Part shown: positions 1 to 9,374 of the stretch, in pieces
Numbering within the stretch: the first letter of the stretch is position 1
Layout of the letters: each line of letters starts with the position of its first letter
Origin: CAVVDT01 sp963747005
GTDB lineage: Bacteria > Pseudomonadota > Alphaproteobacteria > Rhizobiales > Aestuariivirgaceae
Direction of reading: 5' to 3'
Length of the DNA: 64,000 nt
NCBI GenBank assembly: GCA_963747005.1
Contig: CAVVDT010000012.1
Location: 62,001-126,000 of the forward strand
Translations under genes and position numbers: made by a program
The notes under the pieces: model-generated
Databases searched by the model: none
Told to the model about the DNA's origin: nothing
What the model saw: the letters and a program-made list of their open reading frames with translations, nothing else

Positions 1-789
1 CTGCCGACCATTGCGGCCATGGCCTACAAGTACCACATCGGCCAGCCCTTCGTTTACCCACGCAACGACCTTGGCTATGCGGCGAATTTCCTGCACATGT
101 GCTTCGCGGTGCCGTGCGAGGAGTACAAGGTCAACCCGGTGCTGGCGCGCGCCATGGATCGCATCTTCATCCTGCACGCCGATCACGAACAGAATGCCTC
201 GACCTCGACAGTGCGGCTGGCCGGTTCGTCCGGCGCCAATCCGTTCGCGTGCATCGCGGCCGGCATCGCCTGTCTGTGGGGCCCCGCCCATGGCGGCGCC
301 AACGAAGCAGCGCTCAACATGCTGGCCGAAATCGGCGAGCCCGACAACATCGCGAAATTCATCGCCAAGGCCAAGGACAAGAGCGATCCGTTCCGGCTCA
401 TGGGGTTTGGCCATCGGGTCTACAAGAATTACGACCCGCGGGCGCGCATCATGCAGAAGGCCGCGCATGAAGTGCTCACCGAGTTGGGCATTACCGATGA
501 CCCTTTGCTGGATGTGGCTCGCGAGCTGGAGCAGATCGCCCTGAAGGACGACTACTTCGTCGAGAAGAAGCTCTATCCCAACATCGATTTCTATTCCGGC
601 ATCACACTCAGGGCGCTGGGCTTTCCGACATCCATGTTCACGGTCCTTTTCGCCATCGCGCGCACCGTCGGATGGATTGCCCAGTGGAAGGAGATGGTCG
701 AGGATCCAAGCCAGAGGATTGGCCGCCCGCGCCAGCTTTACACTGGCGCCAAACGTCGCGACTACACGCCGGTCAGCCAGCGGCGTTAG
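1..789 (+). CDS. gltA: Citrate synthase (type II), C-terminal part
   Basis: This enzyme condenses acetyl-CoA with oxaloacetate to citrate at the entry of the TCA cycle, in the cytoplasm. The frame is open from the first base, so roughly the first 165 residues lie outside the window; 262 codons remain before a TAG stop. The three catalytic residues of the family are visible in context: His in [10 protein letters not shown], His in [10 protein letters not shown] and Asp in PNIDFYSG, plus the [10 protein letters not shown] segment. The gene converges on fabZ with about 120 bp between them. In rhizobia gltA lies just beyond lpxB at the end of this cluster, so its position next to fabZ is itself informative. 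Confidence 0.97.
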   Translation: MPTIAAMAYKYHIGQPFVYPRNDLGYAANFLHMCFAVPCEEYKVNPVLARAMDRIFILHADHEQNASTSTVRLAGSSGANPFACIAAGIACLWGPAHGGANEAALNMLAEIGEPDNIAKFIAKAKDKSDPFRLMGFGHRVYKNYDPRARIMQKAAHEVLTELGITDDPLLDVARELEQIALKDDYFVEKKLYPNIDFYSGITLRALGFPTSMFTVLFAIARTVGWIAQWKEMVEDPSQRIGRPRQLYTGAKRRDYTPVSQRR

Positions 790-796
790 GGCACGG

Positions 797-823
797 TCCG
801 AAAAGTGGTTGCCGCTTTTCGGA
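797..823. repeat. Long perfect hairpin, Rhizobiales-type intergenic palindrome
   Basis: A 12-bp stem (one G-U pair) with a 3-base loop: TCCGAAAAGTGG pairs with CCGCTTTTCGGA. The motif CCGAAAAG...CTTTTCGG followed by an ATCATGCTTGA-like flank resembles a palindromic intergenic repeat common in Rhizobiales; this match is from memory. It sits between the convergent gltA and fabZ genes. It has no T-tract, so if it ends transcription it is not a textbook intrinsic terminator. The rest of 790-909 shows no gene. Confidence 0.6.
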
Positions 824-909
824 GGCCATCATGCTTGACCTGTTGGAATCCGTCAGCCTGCGATCGGGTGAACCCGCCCCGTCGCGGGCTGATCTGAATC
901 TGGACGGCT

Positions 910-1380
910 TCAGCTTCGCGCGGTGATCATGGCGGTAATTTCCGCCTCGGATACCAGCTTGCCGTCGACATGCGCCTCGGCGGCGAACTTCCATACGCGG
1001 GCGCGCTTCTGAATCTGGCGCACCGGAATGCGCAACTGGTCGCCCGGCACCACCGGCCTGCGGAAGCGGGCCTTGTCGATCGACATGAAATAGACAATCT
1101 GGTTTTCGGCCTCGGCCCCCTGATGGTTGATCACCAGCCCACCGGCCGTCTGGGCCATCGCTTCGATGATCAACACACCCGGCATCACCGGCTGGCCAGG
1201 GAAATGGCCCTGGAAAAACGGCTCGTTGATGGTGACGTTCTTGATGCCGGTCGCCGACACATCCCGGTCCATATCGATGATCCTGTCGACCAGCAGAAAC
1301 GGATAGCGATGCGGCAGCATCTGCATGATGCGCCCGATGTCGGCCGTCGACAGGTGTTCGCCCGTTGCCTCAACACCCAT
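910..1380 (-). CDS. fabZ: 3-hydroxyacyl-[ACP] dehydratase FabZ
   Basis: Dehydrates (3R)-hydroxyacyl-ACP to trans-2-enoyl-ACP in type II fatty acid synthesis. The 156-residue protein has the hot-dog fold signature: [10 protein letters not shown] at residues 24-33 and the active-site helix [20 protein letters not shown] at 58-77, giving His59 and Glu73 as the catalytic pair. It starts at ATG 23 bp after the bamA stop, so it is probably the last gene of the cdsA-dxr-rseP-bamA transcript. In relatives it is flanked by lpxD upstream and lpxA downstream; neither is present here. FabZ would still be needed for phospholipid acyl chains, which would explain why it alone was kept. Confidence 0.96.
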   Translation of the reverse strand: MGVEATGEHLSTADIGRIMQMLPHRYPFLLVDRIIDMDRDVSATGIKNVTINEPFFQGHFPGQPVMPGVLIIEAMAQTAGGLVINHQGAEAENQIVYFMSIDKARFRRPVVPGDQLRIPVRQIQKRARVWKFAAEAHVDGKLVSEAEITAMITARS

Positions 1381-1403
1381 GCCGGCCTACCTCGCGCCCG
1401 GCA

Positions 1404-3762
1404 TCAGAACCGCGTGCCGACGCTGAAGCGGATGAGTTCGGTCTTGTCGTAGCTGGCCTTCATCAGCGGATAGGCAACGTCGACGCGCAAGGGGCCGAAC
1501 GGCGACTGCCAGATCAGGCCGGCACCGATGGAAGCGCGGAACGCCATGGTATCGAAAACCGTACATGTCCCGCCGCCCTTGCATCCGGCATGGCCGATCT
1601 GGACCGTGTTTTCAGGCGCGCCGAAGACCGTGCCGAAATCCGTGAACACGGCGCCCGATATGCCGAACTGCTCCGGCAGCCCGACCGGGAAATTCAATTC
1701 CACCGTGCCGATGCCATAGGACTCGGCTCCGATGGAGTCGCTTTTGCCGCTCGGGGCCAGCATATGAGGACCGACGCCAGCGACAGCAAAGCCGCGGAAC
1801 GTGTCGCCACCCATGAAGAAGCGATCGACGACCGGGACCTTGTCGCCGTTCCAGCCATGCATATAGCCTGCCGAGCCCTTCAGCTTGAGGATGACATTGT
1901 CGTACACGACCGGTGTGAAGTAATAGCCGACCAACTCGCCGCGGGCCCAATGAACGGTGCCGCCAAGCCCAGCGAAGTCGGTCGAGGCCTCGAGGCGGAA
2001 ACCACTGCTCGGGTTCAACGGGTTGTCCAGATCGTCATAGATATAGCGCCAGCCAAGCAACGACAGATCGTCGGTACCATTGGCCGAGGCAATAGCAGGA
2101 GAAACGCTCGGCGGCGTATCGTTTTGGCCAACGACTTTGAGGATACGGTGAGTGAAGGAATACTTGGTTTCCAGACGGGTGAACTCGGACAGAGGGAATC
2201 CAAGCCGCAGTGCCCCGCCGAACTGGTCGACGGTGTAGGAAGACTCAGTCGTCTGGTCGGTGCGGGTCGCATAAAGATCGAAGCCTGCCGACAGGTCGCG
2301 GCCGAGGAAATAAGGTTCGGTGAAGCTGAAGTCGGCGGACTGGTTCTTGAAGCTGCCCGACGTGCTGAGACTGACGAACTGACCGCGACCGAGGAAGTTG
2401 CGCTCGGAGATGCTGATCGAGCCGACGATGGCCTCGGATGAAGAGTAACCAGCCGCAAAACTGATGGTGCCGGTCGATTTCTCGACCACTTCGATGGTCA
2501 GGATCACCTTGTCGGGGGCGGAACCCGGAGTTCTCGTTGAAATCGATCTTGCTGAAGAAATCCAGCGCCGTCAGCCGCCGCCGGGCACGATCGATCAGGA
2601 TGCGGTTGTAGGCATCGCCTTCCGATATATGCAGCTCGCGGCGGATCACGTCATCGAGGGTACGGAAGTTGCCGACGATGTCGATGCGCTCGATATAGAC
2701 GCGTGGCCCTTCCTGGACATCGAAGACCAGATTGAGAGTTTTCTTGGCCGGATCGCGGGTGACCTGCGGATCGACGCGGGCAAAGGCATAGCCCGACTTG
2801 CCGGCCTCCAGGGTCACGTTCTCGACCGCCTTGTCGACCTTGCTGGCGTCATATCGCTCGCCTGGAGCGATGTCGAGGACACTCTGCAGCCGGTTGGCGT
2901 CAAGTTTGGTGTGACCGGCGTTGACGCTGACCTGACCGAGCGAATATTGCGGCCCCTCATCGACGGTGAAGGTAATGAAGAAGCTCTCACCGTCGCGGGC
3001 GAGTTCGGCGGTCGCCGAGATCACCTTGAAATCGGCATAGCCGTTCTTGAGATAGAACCGCCTCAGCAATTCGCGATCGTAAGCCAGCCGATCCGGATCG
3101 TAGTTGTCGGTGGTGGAAAAGAACTTCCACCAGGCCAATTCCGACGTCGAGATGGTCGAACGCAACGTGCCATCCGAAAAGGCCTCGTTGCCAATGAAAT
3201 TGATGCGCGCGATCTTGGTCGTCTTGCCCTCGTCGATGACGAAGACGAGGTTCACGCGGTTTTGCGAAAGACGGATGATCTTGGGATCGACCCTTGCGGC
3301 AAAATGTCCGGATCGGCGATAGAGCGCAATCAGCCGCTGCACGTCGGACTGGACCCGCGCGCGGGTATAGACCATGCGCTCTTGCAGTTCGATTTCCTTG
3401 GTGAGCTTCTTGTTGTCGAGATCGGAATTGCCTTCGAAGCCGACCTTGTTAATGAGCGGGTTTTCCGCGACCTGTACGACCAGGCTGCTGCCCCGTCGGA
3501 AAATCCGCACATCGGAGAAAAGCCCCGTCTGAAACAGAGCCTTGATCGATTCATCGATCTTCGCGGGTGTGATGGGCTCACCCGGCGACACATGCATGTA
3601 GGCGAGGACGGCGTCGCGCTCCACGCGCTGATTGCCTTCCACGACGATCTGGTTCACCGCCTGTGCCTGCACCGCAGGAACCGGCTGCAGCAGAAGGGTC
3701 AAGGGAACGACAAGACACAGCGCCAGGACGATACGCCCCACCAAAACCGATAATTTACGCAT
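1404..3762 (-). CDS. bamA: Outer membrane protein assembly factor BamA (frameshifted as read)
   Basis: Core of the BAM machine that folds beta-barrel proteins into the outer membrane. The ATG at 3762 gives a Sec signal peptide (about residues 1-34, ending AVQAQA), then POTRA domains, then the Omp85 barrel ending IRFSVGTRF with the C-terminal aromatic beta-signal. The span is 2359 nt, one base more than 786 codons. The N-terminal frame runs correctly to FFSKIDFNENSG near position 2530, and the barrel resumes in another frame at APDKVILTIEVVEKS. Removing one C from the CCC at 2524-2526 joins them seamlessly to about 785 residues, a normal BamA length. Because BamA is essential, a sequencing or assembly error is the likeliest cause. 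It is followed by fabZ and preceded by rseP. Confidence 0.93.
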
Positions 3763-3883
3763 TCGGCAACCAATCACCCGCTTATCCCGAAGCCGCCCCG
3801 TCCGACGAATCCCCTGTCTTTTAGTATGTTTCGGTGGTCTTGGAAACCAGAGAAATCTTCTTTTTCCATGACGTTAGGCCAAC

Positions 3884-5026
3884 TCAAAACAATTTGATCT
3901 GCGACAGGTCGTGAAGCGTAGTCACCAGCATCAAGGCCAGAACCAGAAACAACCCGACCTTGAATCCCATCTCCTGCGCCGCCAGACCGAGCGGCTTTCC
4001 CCTCACCGCTTCGATCGCGTAGTACAACAGATGGCCACCATCGAGCATAGGGATTGGAAATAGGTTAATCAAACCGATGCTGATGGATAACATCGCGACC
4101 AATTGCACCAGCTGGGTGAAACTGTTGGCCGCAACTACCTTGGTCATCCTGGCGATACCGATGGGGCCGGCCAGCTGATCGGCGCTGCGGCGCCCCATCA
4201 CAATGCCTCGGATGTAGCCCAGAAGCTGCATCGACACGTCCTTGGTCTGCGTGACGGCCATGCTCACCGCTTCGATGGGCGATTGGCGCTCGTAGTGGAA
4301 ATCCGCTGCCTCGTTGCGCGACACGCCCAGCCTGCCGATTGGGGTTTTCCCGCCAAGCAGGTTGTCGACTTCTATGCGGGTCGGCGTCACCTGCAGGGGC
4401 AGCGTCTGATCGCCGCGCTTTACCGTGATGTCCACCGGTACACCGGCGCTGCCGCGGATGATGTTCTGGACCTCGGCAAAGGACCTGATCTTGCGCCCGT
4501 CGATATCGAGGATGATGTCGCCCGGCTTGAAACCCGCCTCGGCGGCCGGGCTTCCGGCCATCACCTGATCGATCTTCGGCTCACTTATCGGCACGCCGAC
4601 GATAGCGTAGGTGGCCGCGAAAATGACAATCGACAAGATGAAGTTGGCAGCAGGTCCGGCCACCACCACAAGAGCACGCTGCCAGACGGCCTTGCCGTGG
4701 AAGTCGCCGGGCGATGTGTCGGCGTGCTCACGCCGGGCATCGGCGCTCGGCAGGCTTGCGGCATTGGCATCACCTTCAAACTTCACATAACCGCCGAGCG
4801 GCAGCCAGCCGATCTTCCAGCGGGTTTCGTGCTTGTCGGTCCACCCGATGATTTCGCGGCCGAATCCCACCGAGAAGGCCTCGACATGCACCCCGCACCA
4901 ACGCGCCACCAGAAAGTGCCCCAGTTCGTGGAAGAAGACGATGACCGTCAGAACGCAGACGAACGGGACGACGTAGGACAGGAATGAGCCCAGCGACGAT
5001 CCCAATGTACCAAGAACCAGATCCAT
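3884..5026 (-). CDS. rseP: RIP zinc metalloprotease RseP (site-2 protease)
   Basis: Inner-membrane zinc protease that cuts transmembrane segments, classically of anti-sigma factors, and clears signal-peptide remnants. The 380-residue protein has the HELGH zinc motif (residues 33-37) in its first membrane segment, a PDZ domain around GSPAAEAGFKPGDIILDIDG, and the C-terminal NLFPIPMLDGGH segment carrying the third zinc ligand. It lies between dxr and bamA on the same strand, the usual alphaproteobacterial place, with a 121-bp gap to bamA. Only one PDZ domain is evident, as in many alphaproteobacterial RseP proteins, against two in E. coli. Confidence 0.95.
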   Translation of the reverse strand: MDLVLGTLGSSLGSFLSYVVPFVCVLTVIVFFHELGHFLVARWCGVHVEAFSVGFGREIIGWTDKHETRWKIGWLPLGGYVKFEGDANAASLPSADARREHADTSPGDFHGKAVWQRALVVVAGPAANFILSIVIFAATYAIVGVPISEPKIDQVMAGSPAAEAGFKPGDIILDIDGRKIRSFAEVQNIIRGSAGVPVDITVKRGDQTLPLQVTPTRIEVDNLLGGKTPIGRLGVSRNEAADFHYERQSPIEAVSMAVTQTKDVSMQLLGYIRGIVMGRRSADQLAGPIGIARMTKVVAANSFTQLVQLVAMLSISIGLINLFPIPMLDGGHLLYYAIEAVRGKPLGLAAQEMGFKVGLFLVLALMLVTTLHDLSQIKLF

Positions 5027-5103
5027 ATTCCCTCCAGCACGGCCAGGTACGGTGCAACGAAACCGTCAGCGAATTTGCCGCTGCCACCTTGGCCCGGCTG
5101 CCG

Positions 5104-6273
5104 TCACTGCTGCAATCCCCTTGCCGCCTCACCTGCAATGCGGCGCGCGTAGCTGTCGGCCGACCAAACATCGTTAAGCGAGCCGGGCTCGGCGATCATC
5201 CCCTGACGCTCGGCCCGGTCCAGCACCACCTCGACCAGCTTGGTAATAGCGAGAAAAGCAAGTCTTTGCGACAGGAATTCGGCAACCGCGATTTCATTGG
5301 CCGCATTGAGGATAGTTGTTGCCGATCCGCCACGGGCCAGCGCGCCAAGGCAAAGCGACGGGGCGCGAAAACGCTGCGGATCTATGGCCTCGAAGCTCAG
5401 CGTGCCGATCTGGCACAAATCGAGCGCTGCCGAGCCGCTGGTTATGCGTTCGGGATGCGCCATGGCCACGGCGATCGGCGTGCGCATATCCGGCACGCCC
5501 AGTTGCGCCAGCACCGAACCGTCGTTGTAGGAGACCATCGAATGGATGATCGACTGGGGGTGTATGACGGCCTCCAGTCGCTCCACGCCAACCGGGAAAA
5601 GATGAAAAGCTTCAATGAGTTCCAGCCCTTTGTTCATAAGGGTTGCAGAATCGATGGTGATCTTCCGTCCCATCGTCCAGTTGGGGTGCTTGAGGGCATC
5701 GGCCGGTGTGACCTGACCCAGCTCGGCGAGAGAGCGGGTGCGGAACGGTCCCCCCGACGCGGTCAAGGTGATCTTGTGAACCGCATCGATGTTGCGCTGT
5801 TCGAGGCACTGGAATACGGCGCTGTGCTCGGAATCAACCGGAACGATGGCGGCGCCCGCCTCGCGTGCGGAGCGCATGAAGAGATCGCCGGCGCTCACCA
5901 GGCATTCCTTGTTGGCCAGCGCGATGGTTGCCCCCGTTGCCGCCGCCGCCAGCGTCGGTCGTAAGCCCTCGGCGCCGACGATCGCGGCCATCACCATGTC
6001 GACGGGACGGCCCGCTGCGTCGATGACCGCCTCGGGCCCGGCGGCCAATTCGATATTTGAGCCCGCCAGCCGCTCGCGAAGCTCGCCCAGCAGCGATGCC
6101 GTGGCGGTCACGGCAATTCTGGCGCCCACCGCGCGCGCCTGTTCGGCCAGCAATGCGACATTGGTGTTGCCGACCAGCGCCTCGACCGTGAAGGCATCGC
6201 GGTTGGCCAGCAACACGTCGATCGTGGAGCGCCCGACCGAGCCGGTGGAGCCCAGAATGCTGATGTGCTTCAT
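5104..6273 (-). CDS. dxr: 1-deoxy-D-xylulose 5-phosphate reductoisomerase
   Basis: Converts DXP to 2-C-methyl-D-erythritol 4-phosphate, the committed step of the MEP isoprenoid pathway, using NADPH. The 389-residue protein starts MKHISILGSTGSVGRSTIDV with the nucleotide-binding loop, and contains VPVDSEHSAVFQCL and the SGGPFRT loop of the active site. An in-frame ATG at 6294, overlapping the cdsA stop as ATGGTGA, would add seven residues; I prefer 6273 because family proteins begin at the MK(x)ISILG segment, but neither start has a strong ribosome binding site. Its neighbours cdsA and uppS are on the same strand, so the operon supplies both isoprenoid and phospholipid precursors. Confidence 0.95.
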   Translation of the reverse strand: MKHISILGSTGSVGRSTIDVLLANRDAFTVEALVGNTNVALLAEQARAVGARIAVTATASLLGELRERLAGSNIELAAGPEAVIDAAGRPVDMVMAAIVGAEGLRPTLAAAATGATIALANKECLVSAGDLFMRSAREAGAAIVPVDSEHSAVFQCLEQRNIDAVHKITLTASGGPFRTRSLAELGQVTPADALKHPNWTMGRKITIDSATLMNKGLELIEAFHLFPVGVERLEAVIHPQSIIHSMVSYNDGSVLAQLGVPDMRTPIAVAMAHPERITSGSAALDLCQIGTLSFEAIDPQRFRAPSLCLGALARGGSATTILNAANEIAVAEFLSQRLAFLAITKLVEVVLDRAERQGMIAEPGSLNDVWSADSYARRIAGEAARGLQQ

Positions 6274-6287
6274 GGAACGTGCATCGC

Positions 6288-7154
6288 TCACCATTGCAGG
6301 AGCCCTTGCGCCATCATCGATGGTCCGCCCGCGTGTACAGCACCGATCAGGCCGGCAAGGACCGAAGCGGCAATCAGTCCGTCGACCCGGTCGAGAAGCC
6401 CCCCGTGCCCCGGAATTAGGTGCCCTGAGTCCTTCAGCCCGAAGTGACGCTTGGCGGCGGATTCGAACAGGTCGCCCAGTTGCTCGAAAAGACCGATCAG
6501 CGCGCCAAGCACCAGAGCCATGACCGGATGTGGCAGATGCGCGACCAGCCACACGACAAGCGCGGTTACCATGGCGCTCACCACCGCGCCTGCAAGACCG
6601 GCCCAGGTCTTGTTGGGCGAAATCTTCGGTGCAAGCTTGGGGCCTCCAATGATCCGGCCGGCAAAATAAGCGCCGATGTCGGCGATCCACACGGGCAACA
6701 TGACGAGCAATACGGCCGTCAATCCCGCTTCACCCTGACGCAGGAGACCGAGCATCAAGATCGGCAGGGCCACATAGGGCACACCCGCCAGCGCCCAGCC
6801 GGTCACCGGGCCGGCCCGCCAGGCGAGCAGCACGGAAGCGACCCAGATCGCAGCCAGTGCGATGGCGAGGACTTCACCGCTCAGCAGGCTGGCGCCCGCT
6901 GCCGCCGCGAGGATCACAGCCACCGCGTGCAGCGCAAGCTGCGGCAAGCTGGCATGATGCACCATGCGGCACCATTCAAAGGACATCAGCAGGCCGCAAC
7001 CCGCGATCCCCGCCAGGAACCACATGCCACCAGCCCAGATCAGCAGCAGCGCCAGCGGAACCATCACGGCAGCGGCCAGGGCACGGACACCGAGATCACG
7101 CCATTTGACTGTTGTGACGGCGCGCGCCTCACCCCTCGATGCCGGATCGCTCAT
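6288..7154 (-). CDS. cdsA: Phosphatidate cytidylyltransferase
   Basis: Makes CDP-diacylglycerol from phosphatidic acid and CTP, the branch point for all phospholipids, in the inner membrane. The 288-residue protein is strongly hydrophobic with about seven or eight membrane segments and carries the family signature near its C-terminus: SAAKRHFGLKDSGHLIPGHG, with the conserved KR, KD and PGHGG elements. It lies 26 bp downstream of uppS and abuts dxr, a conserved arrangement. Confidence 0.95.
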   Translation of the reverse strand: MSDPASRGEARAVTTVKWRDLGVRALAAAVMVPLALLLIWAGGMWFLAGIAGCGLLMSFEWCRMVHHASLPQLALHAVAVILAAAAGASLLSGEVLAIALAAIWVASVLLAWRAGPVTGWALAGVPYVALPILMLGLLRQGEAGLTAVLLVMLPVWIADIGAYFAGRIIGGPKLAPKISPNKTWAGLAGAVVSAMVTALVVWLVAHLPHPVMALVLGALIGLFEQLGDLFESAAKRHFGLKDSGHLIPGHGGLLDRVDGLIAASVLAGLIGAVHAGGPSMMAQGLLQW

Positions 7155-7180
7155 TTAATGGATTCCATTTTCGGCCAACT

Positions 7181-7918
7181 TCACAGCGCCTTGGCCTTGA
7201 TGCCGCCAAAGCGCCGGTCGCGCGACTGGAAGGCCGAAACGGCCTTTTGCAGCGATTCCTTGGTGAAATCGGGCCAATAATCGTGCACGAACACGAACTC
7301 GGTATAGGCGCACTGCCACAAGAGGAAATTCGACAAGCGCTGTTCGCCGCCGGTGCGGATGAGCAGGTCAGGATCGGGGATATCGCTCAGATAGAGGTGG
7401 GCGTCGATCATTTCGGCATCGATGGCGGCAACATCCAGTTCACCTGAAACAACGCTTCTGGCGATCTGCCGGGCCGCCCGCGCCAATTCCTGACGCCCGC
7501 CATAATTGAAGGCCACAATCAGCGTCATGGCGGTGTTTGCCGCCGTCAATTGTTCGCATTCCTCGATCATCTGGGCGATGTCGGGATCGATGCCTTCTCG
7601 CTCGCCGATGACCCGGATACGCACGCCGGCGGAATGGATGTCGGCCACGTCCTGACGAATGAAGCGGCGCAGCAGCGACAAAAGGAAATTCACTTCGCTC
7701 GCCGGCCGCGACCAGTTCTCGGCGCTGAAGGAATAGATGGTGAGGTATTCGATGCCGATTTCGATGGCGGCGCGCACGGTGCGCCGCAGGGCCTCGACCC
7801 CCTTTCGATGGCCGGCCGAGCGCGGCAGCGAGCGTTCATGGGCCCAGCGACCATTGCCATCCATGATGATGGCAACGTGGCGCGGCAGATCGCCTGCGCG
7901 TTGGGCCTCGAAATTCAT
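7181..7918 (-). CDS. uppS: Isoprenyl transferase (undecaprenyl diphosphate synthase)
   Basis: Cis-prenyltransferase that extends farnesyl diphosphate with isopentenyl diphosphate to make the C55 carrier lipid for peptidoglycan. The 245-residue protein starts at the ATG at 7918 (MNFEAQRAG); longer in-frame starts upstream would run into the gap after frr. The signature HVAIIMDGNGRWA holds the catalytic Asp, followed by the GHRKGVEALR segment, and DLLIRTGGEQRLSNFLLWQ near the C-terminus is the second substrate-binding region. It lies between frr and cdsA as in most alphaproteobacteria. Confidence 0.95.
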   Translation of the reverse strand: MNFEAQRAGDLPRHVAIIMDGNGRWAHERSLPRSAGHRKGVEALRRTVRAAIEIGIEYLTIYSFSAENWSRPASEVNFLLSLLRRFIRQDVADIHSAGVRIRVIGEREGIDPDIAQMIEECEQLTAANTAMTLIVAFNYGGRQELARAARQIARSVVSGELDVAAIDAEMIDAHLYLSDIPDPDLLIRTGGEQRLSNFLLWQCAYTEFVFVHDYWPDFTKESLQKAVSAFQSRDRRFGGIKAKAL

Positions 7919-7949
7919 TCCGCCTACCTGTCCTCCCCCTTGGAGCGCC

Positions 7950-8516
7950 CTAGACCTGCATGATGTCGGCATCCTTGAGGGCCAGCATCTCATCGATTTC
8001 CTTGATGGCGGTATCGGTGGCTTTCTGCACCAGATCGTTCTGCTTGTGATGGTCGTCCTCGGAAATGTGTCCGTCCTTTTCCAACCGCTTCAGGGTCTCC
8101 ATGCCGTCGCGACGCACGTTGCGCACCGCGACGCGGGCCTGTTCGGCATAGTTGTGGGCAACCTTTGTCAACTCCTTGCGGCGGTCTCCGGTCAATTCAG
8201 GGATGGGGATGCGCAGGGTCTGGCCTTCGGTGACGGGGTTGAGGCCGAGACTGGAATCGCGAATGGCCTTTTCCACCGCGCCCACCAGCGAGCGGTCCCA
8301 GACCTGCACCGACAACAGACGGGATTCGGGCACCGAAACCGTTCCCACCTGGGCCAGCGGCATCGATGATCCGTAAGCATCGACGGTGATCGGCTCGAGC
8401 AGGGCTGCCGAAGCACGCCCCGTGCGCAACCCGGCCAGTTCGTGCTTGAGCACCTCGATGGCGCCGTGCATGCGCTTTTCCAGATCCTTGATATCCAGCG
8501 AAGTCGGTTCTGCCAT
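7950..8516 (-). CDS. frr: Ribosome recycling factor
   Basis: With EF-G and IF3 it splits the post-termination ribosome. The 188-residue protein has the family length (about 185) and conserved segments: LRTGRAS near residue 30, the central [14 protein letters not shown], and the helical C-terminus with [14 protein letters not shown]. It is 51 bp downstream of pyrH and 31 bp upstream of uppS on the same strand, the near-universal pyrH-frr order. Confidence 0.97.
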   Translation of the reverse strand: MAEPTSLDIKDLEKRMHGAIEVLKHELAGLRTGRASAALLEPITVDAYGSSMPLAQVGTVSVPESRLLSVQVWDRSLVGAVEKAIRDSSLGLNPVTEGQTLRIPIPELTGDRRKELTKVAHNYAEQARVAVRNVRRDGMETLKRLEKDGHISEDDHHKQNDLVQKATDTAIKEIDEMLALKDADIMQV

Positions 8517-8567
8517 TGGATTTGTCTCCTCGATCGCTCCGGCGGCCTTGCCCGCAACAAGATCTGC

Positions 8568-9287
8568 TCAGGCGGCGACGATGGTCGACCGGCCGGAACC
8601 TGCGAGCACACTCATCAGCGCGCCTTGTGTTCTTATGGAGAACACGATTACCGGAATGTGATTGTCGCGCGCAAGCGTTATGGCTGCTGCATCCATGACC
8701 TTCAGGTCACGTGCCAGCACATCCATGTAGGTCAGCCGCTCATAGCGCGTCGCATCGGGATGAGTTTTGGGATCGGCCGAATAGATACCATCGACACTGG
8801 TTCCCTTCAAAAGCACGTCGCAACGCATCTCGGCCGCCCTGAGCGCCGCGGCGGTGTCGGTGGTGAAGAACGGATTGCCGGTGCCGGCGGCGAACAGCAC
8901 CACCTTGCCGGTCGACAGCAGCTTCAATGCCCGTTCGCGCGCAAACGGCTCGCAGACCGTCGGCATGGGAATGGCCGACAGGACGCGGGCATCGATGCCC
9001 TGCTTTTCAAGCACCTGCTGCATGGCCAGCGCGTTCATCACCGTGGCCAGCATGCCCATGTGGTCGGCCACGGCACGATCCATGCCCTTGGCGGCGCCCG
9101 CCACACCGCGGAAGAAGTTTCCACCGCCGATGACCAGCGCGATCTGATGGCCGGCCCGCGCGACCTGGGCGATTTCCTCGCCCACCCGTGACACCGTGTT
9201 GAGGTCGATGCCAAAGTCCTGGGTGCCCATCAAGACCTCGCCCGACACCTTCAGCAGCACCCGCTTCATGTCCGCACCCGCCGCCAT
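8568..9287 (-). CDS. pyrH: Uridylate kinase (UMP kinase)
   Basis: Phosphorylates UMP to UDP with ATP; a hexameric amino-acid-kinase-fold enzyme. The ATG at 9287 ([17 protein letters not shown]) was chosen because GAAAGG lies about 6 bases upstream; it gives 239 residues, the usual length. Visible motifs are [17 protein letters not shown], the [17 protein letters not shown] loop and DGIYSADPK. The gene follows an intrinsic terminator behind tsf, so it probably has its own promoter or depends on readthrough. Confidence 0.96.
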   Translation of the reverse strand: MAAGADMKRVLLKVSGEVLMGTQDFGIDLNTVSRVGEEIAQVARAGHQIALVIGGGNFFRGVAGAAKGMDRAVADHMGMLATVMNALAMQQVLEKQGIDARVLSAIPMPTVCEPFARERALKLLSTGKVVLFAAGTGNPFFTTDTAAALRAAEMRCDVLLKGTSVDGIYSADPKTHPDATRYERLTYMDVLARDLKVMDAAAITLARDNHIPVIVFSIRTQGALMSVLAGSGRSTIVAA

Positions 9288-9313
9288 ATCGCGCCTTTCG
9301 TTTACCTCATGCC

Positions 9314-9345
9314 AAATAAAACGGGCCCCGGCATGACCGGAGCCC
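9314..9345 (-). terminator. Intrinsic terminator after rpsB-tsf
   Basis: Read on the minus strand, GGGCTCCGG and CCGGGGCCC pair (9-bp stem with one T-G wobble) around a 5-base loop and are followed by CGTTTTATTT. It begins 30 bp after the tsf stop and lies before pyrH, so it should separate the rpsB-tsf transcript from the pyrH-frr block. Confidence 0.8.
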
Positions 9346-9374
9346 ATTGTAGAATGATTCGCAAAGGCGACACT

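Noticed and set aside
1365..3753. Two long plus-strand open frames opposite bamA
   Set aside because: Both are antisense shadows with skewed composition; bamA on the minus strand carries all the domains.
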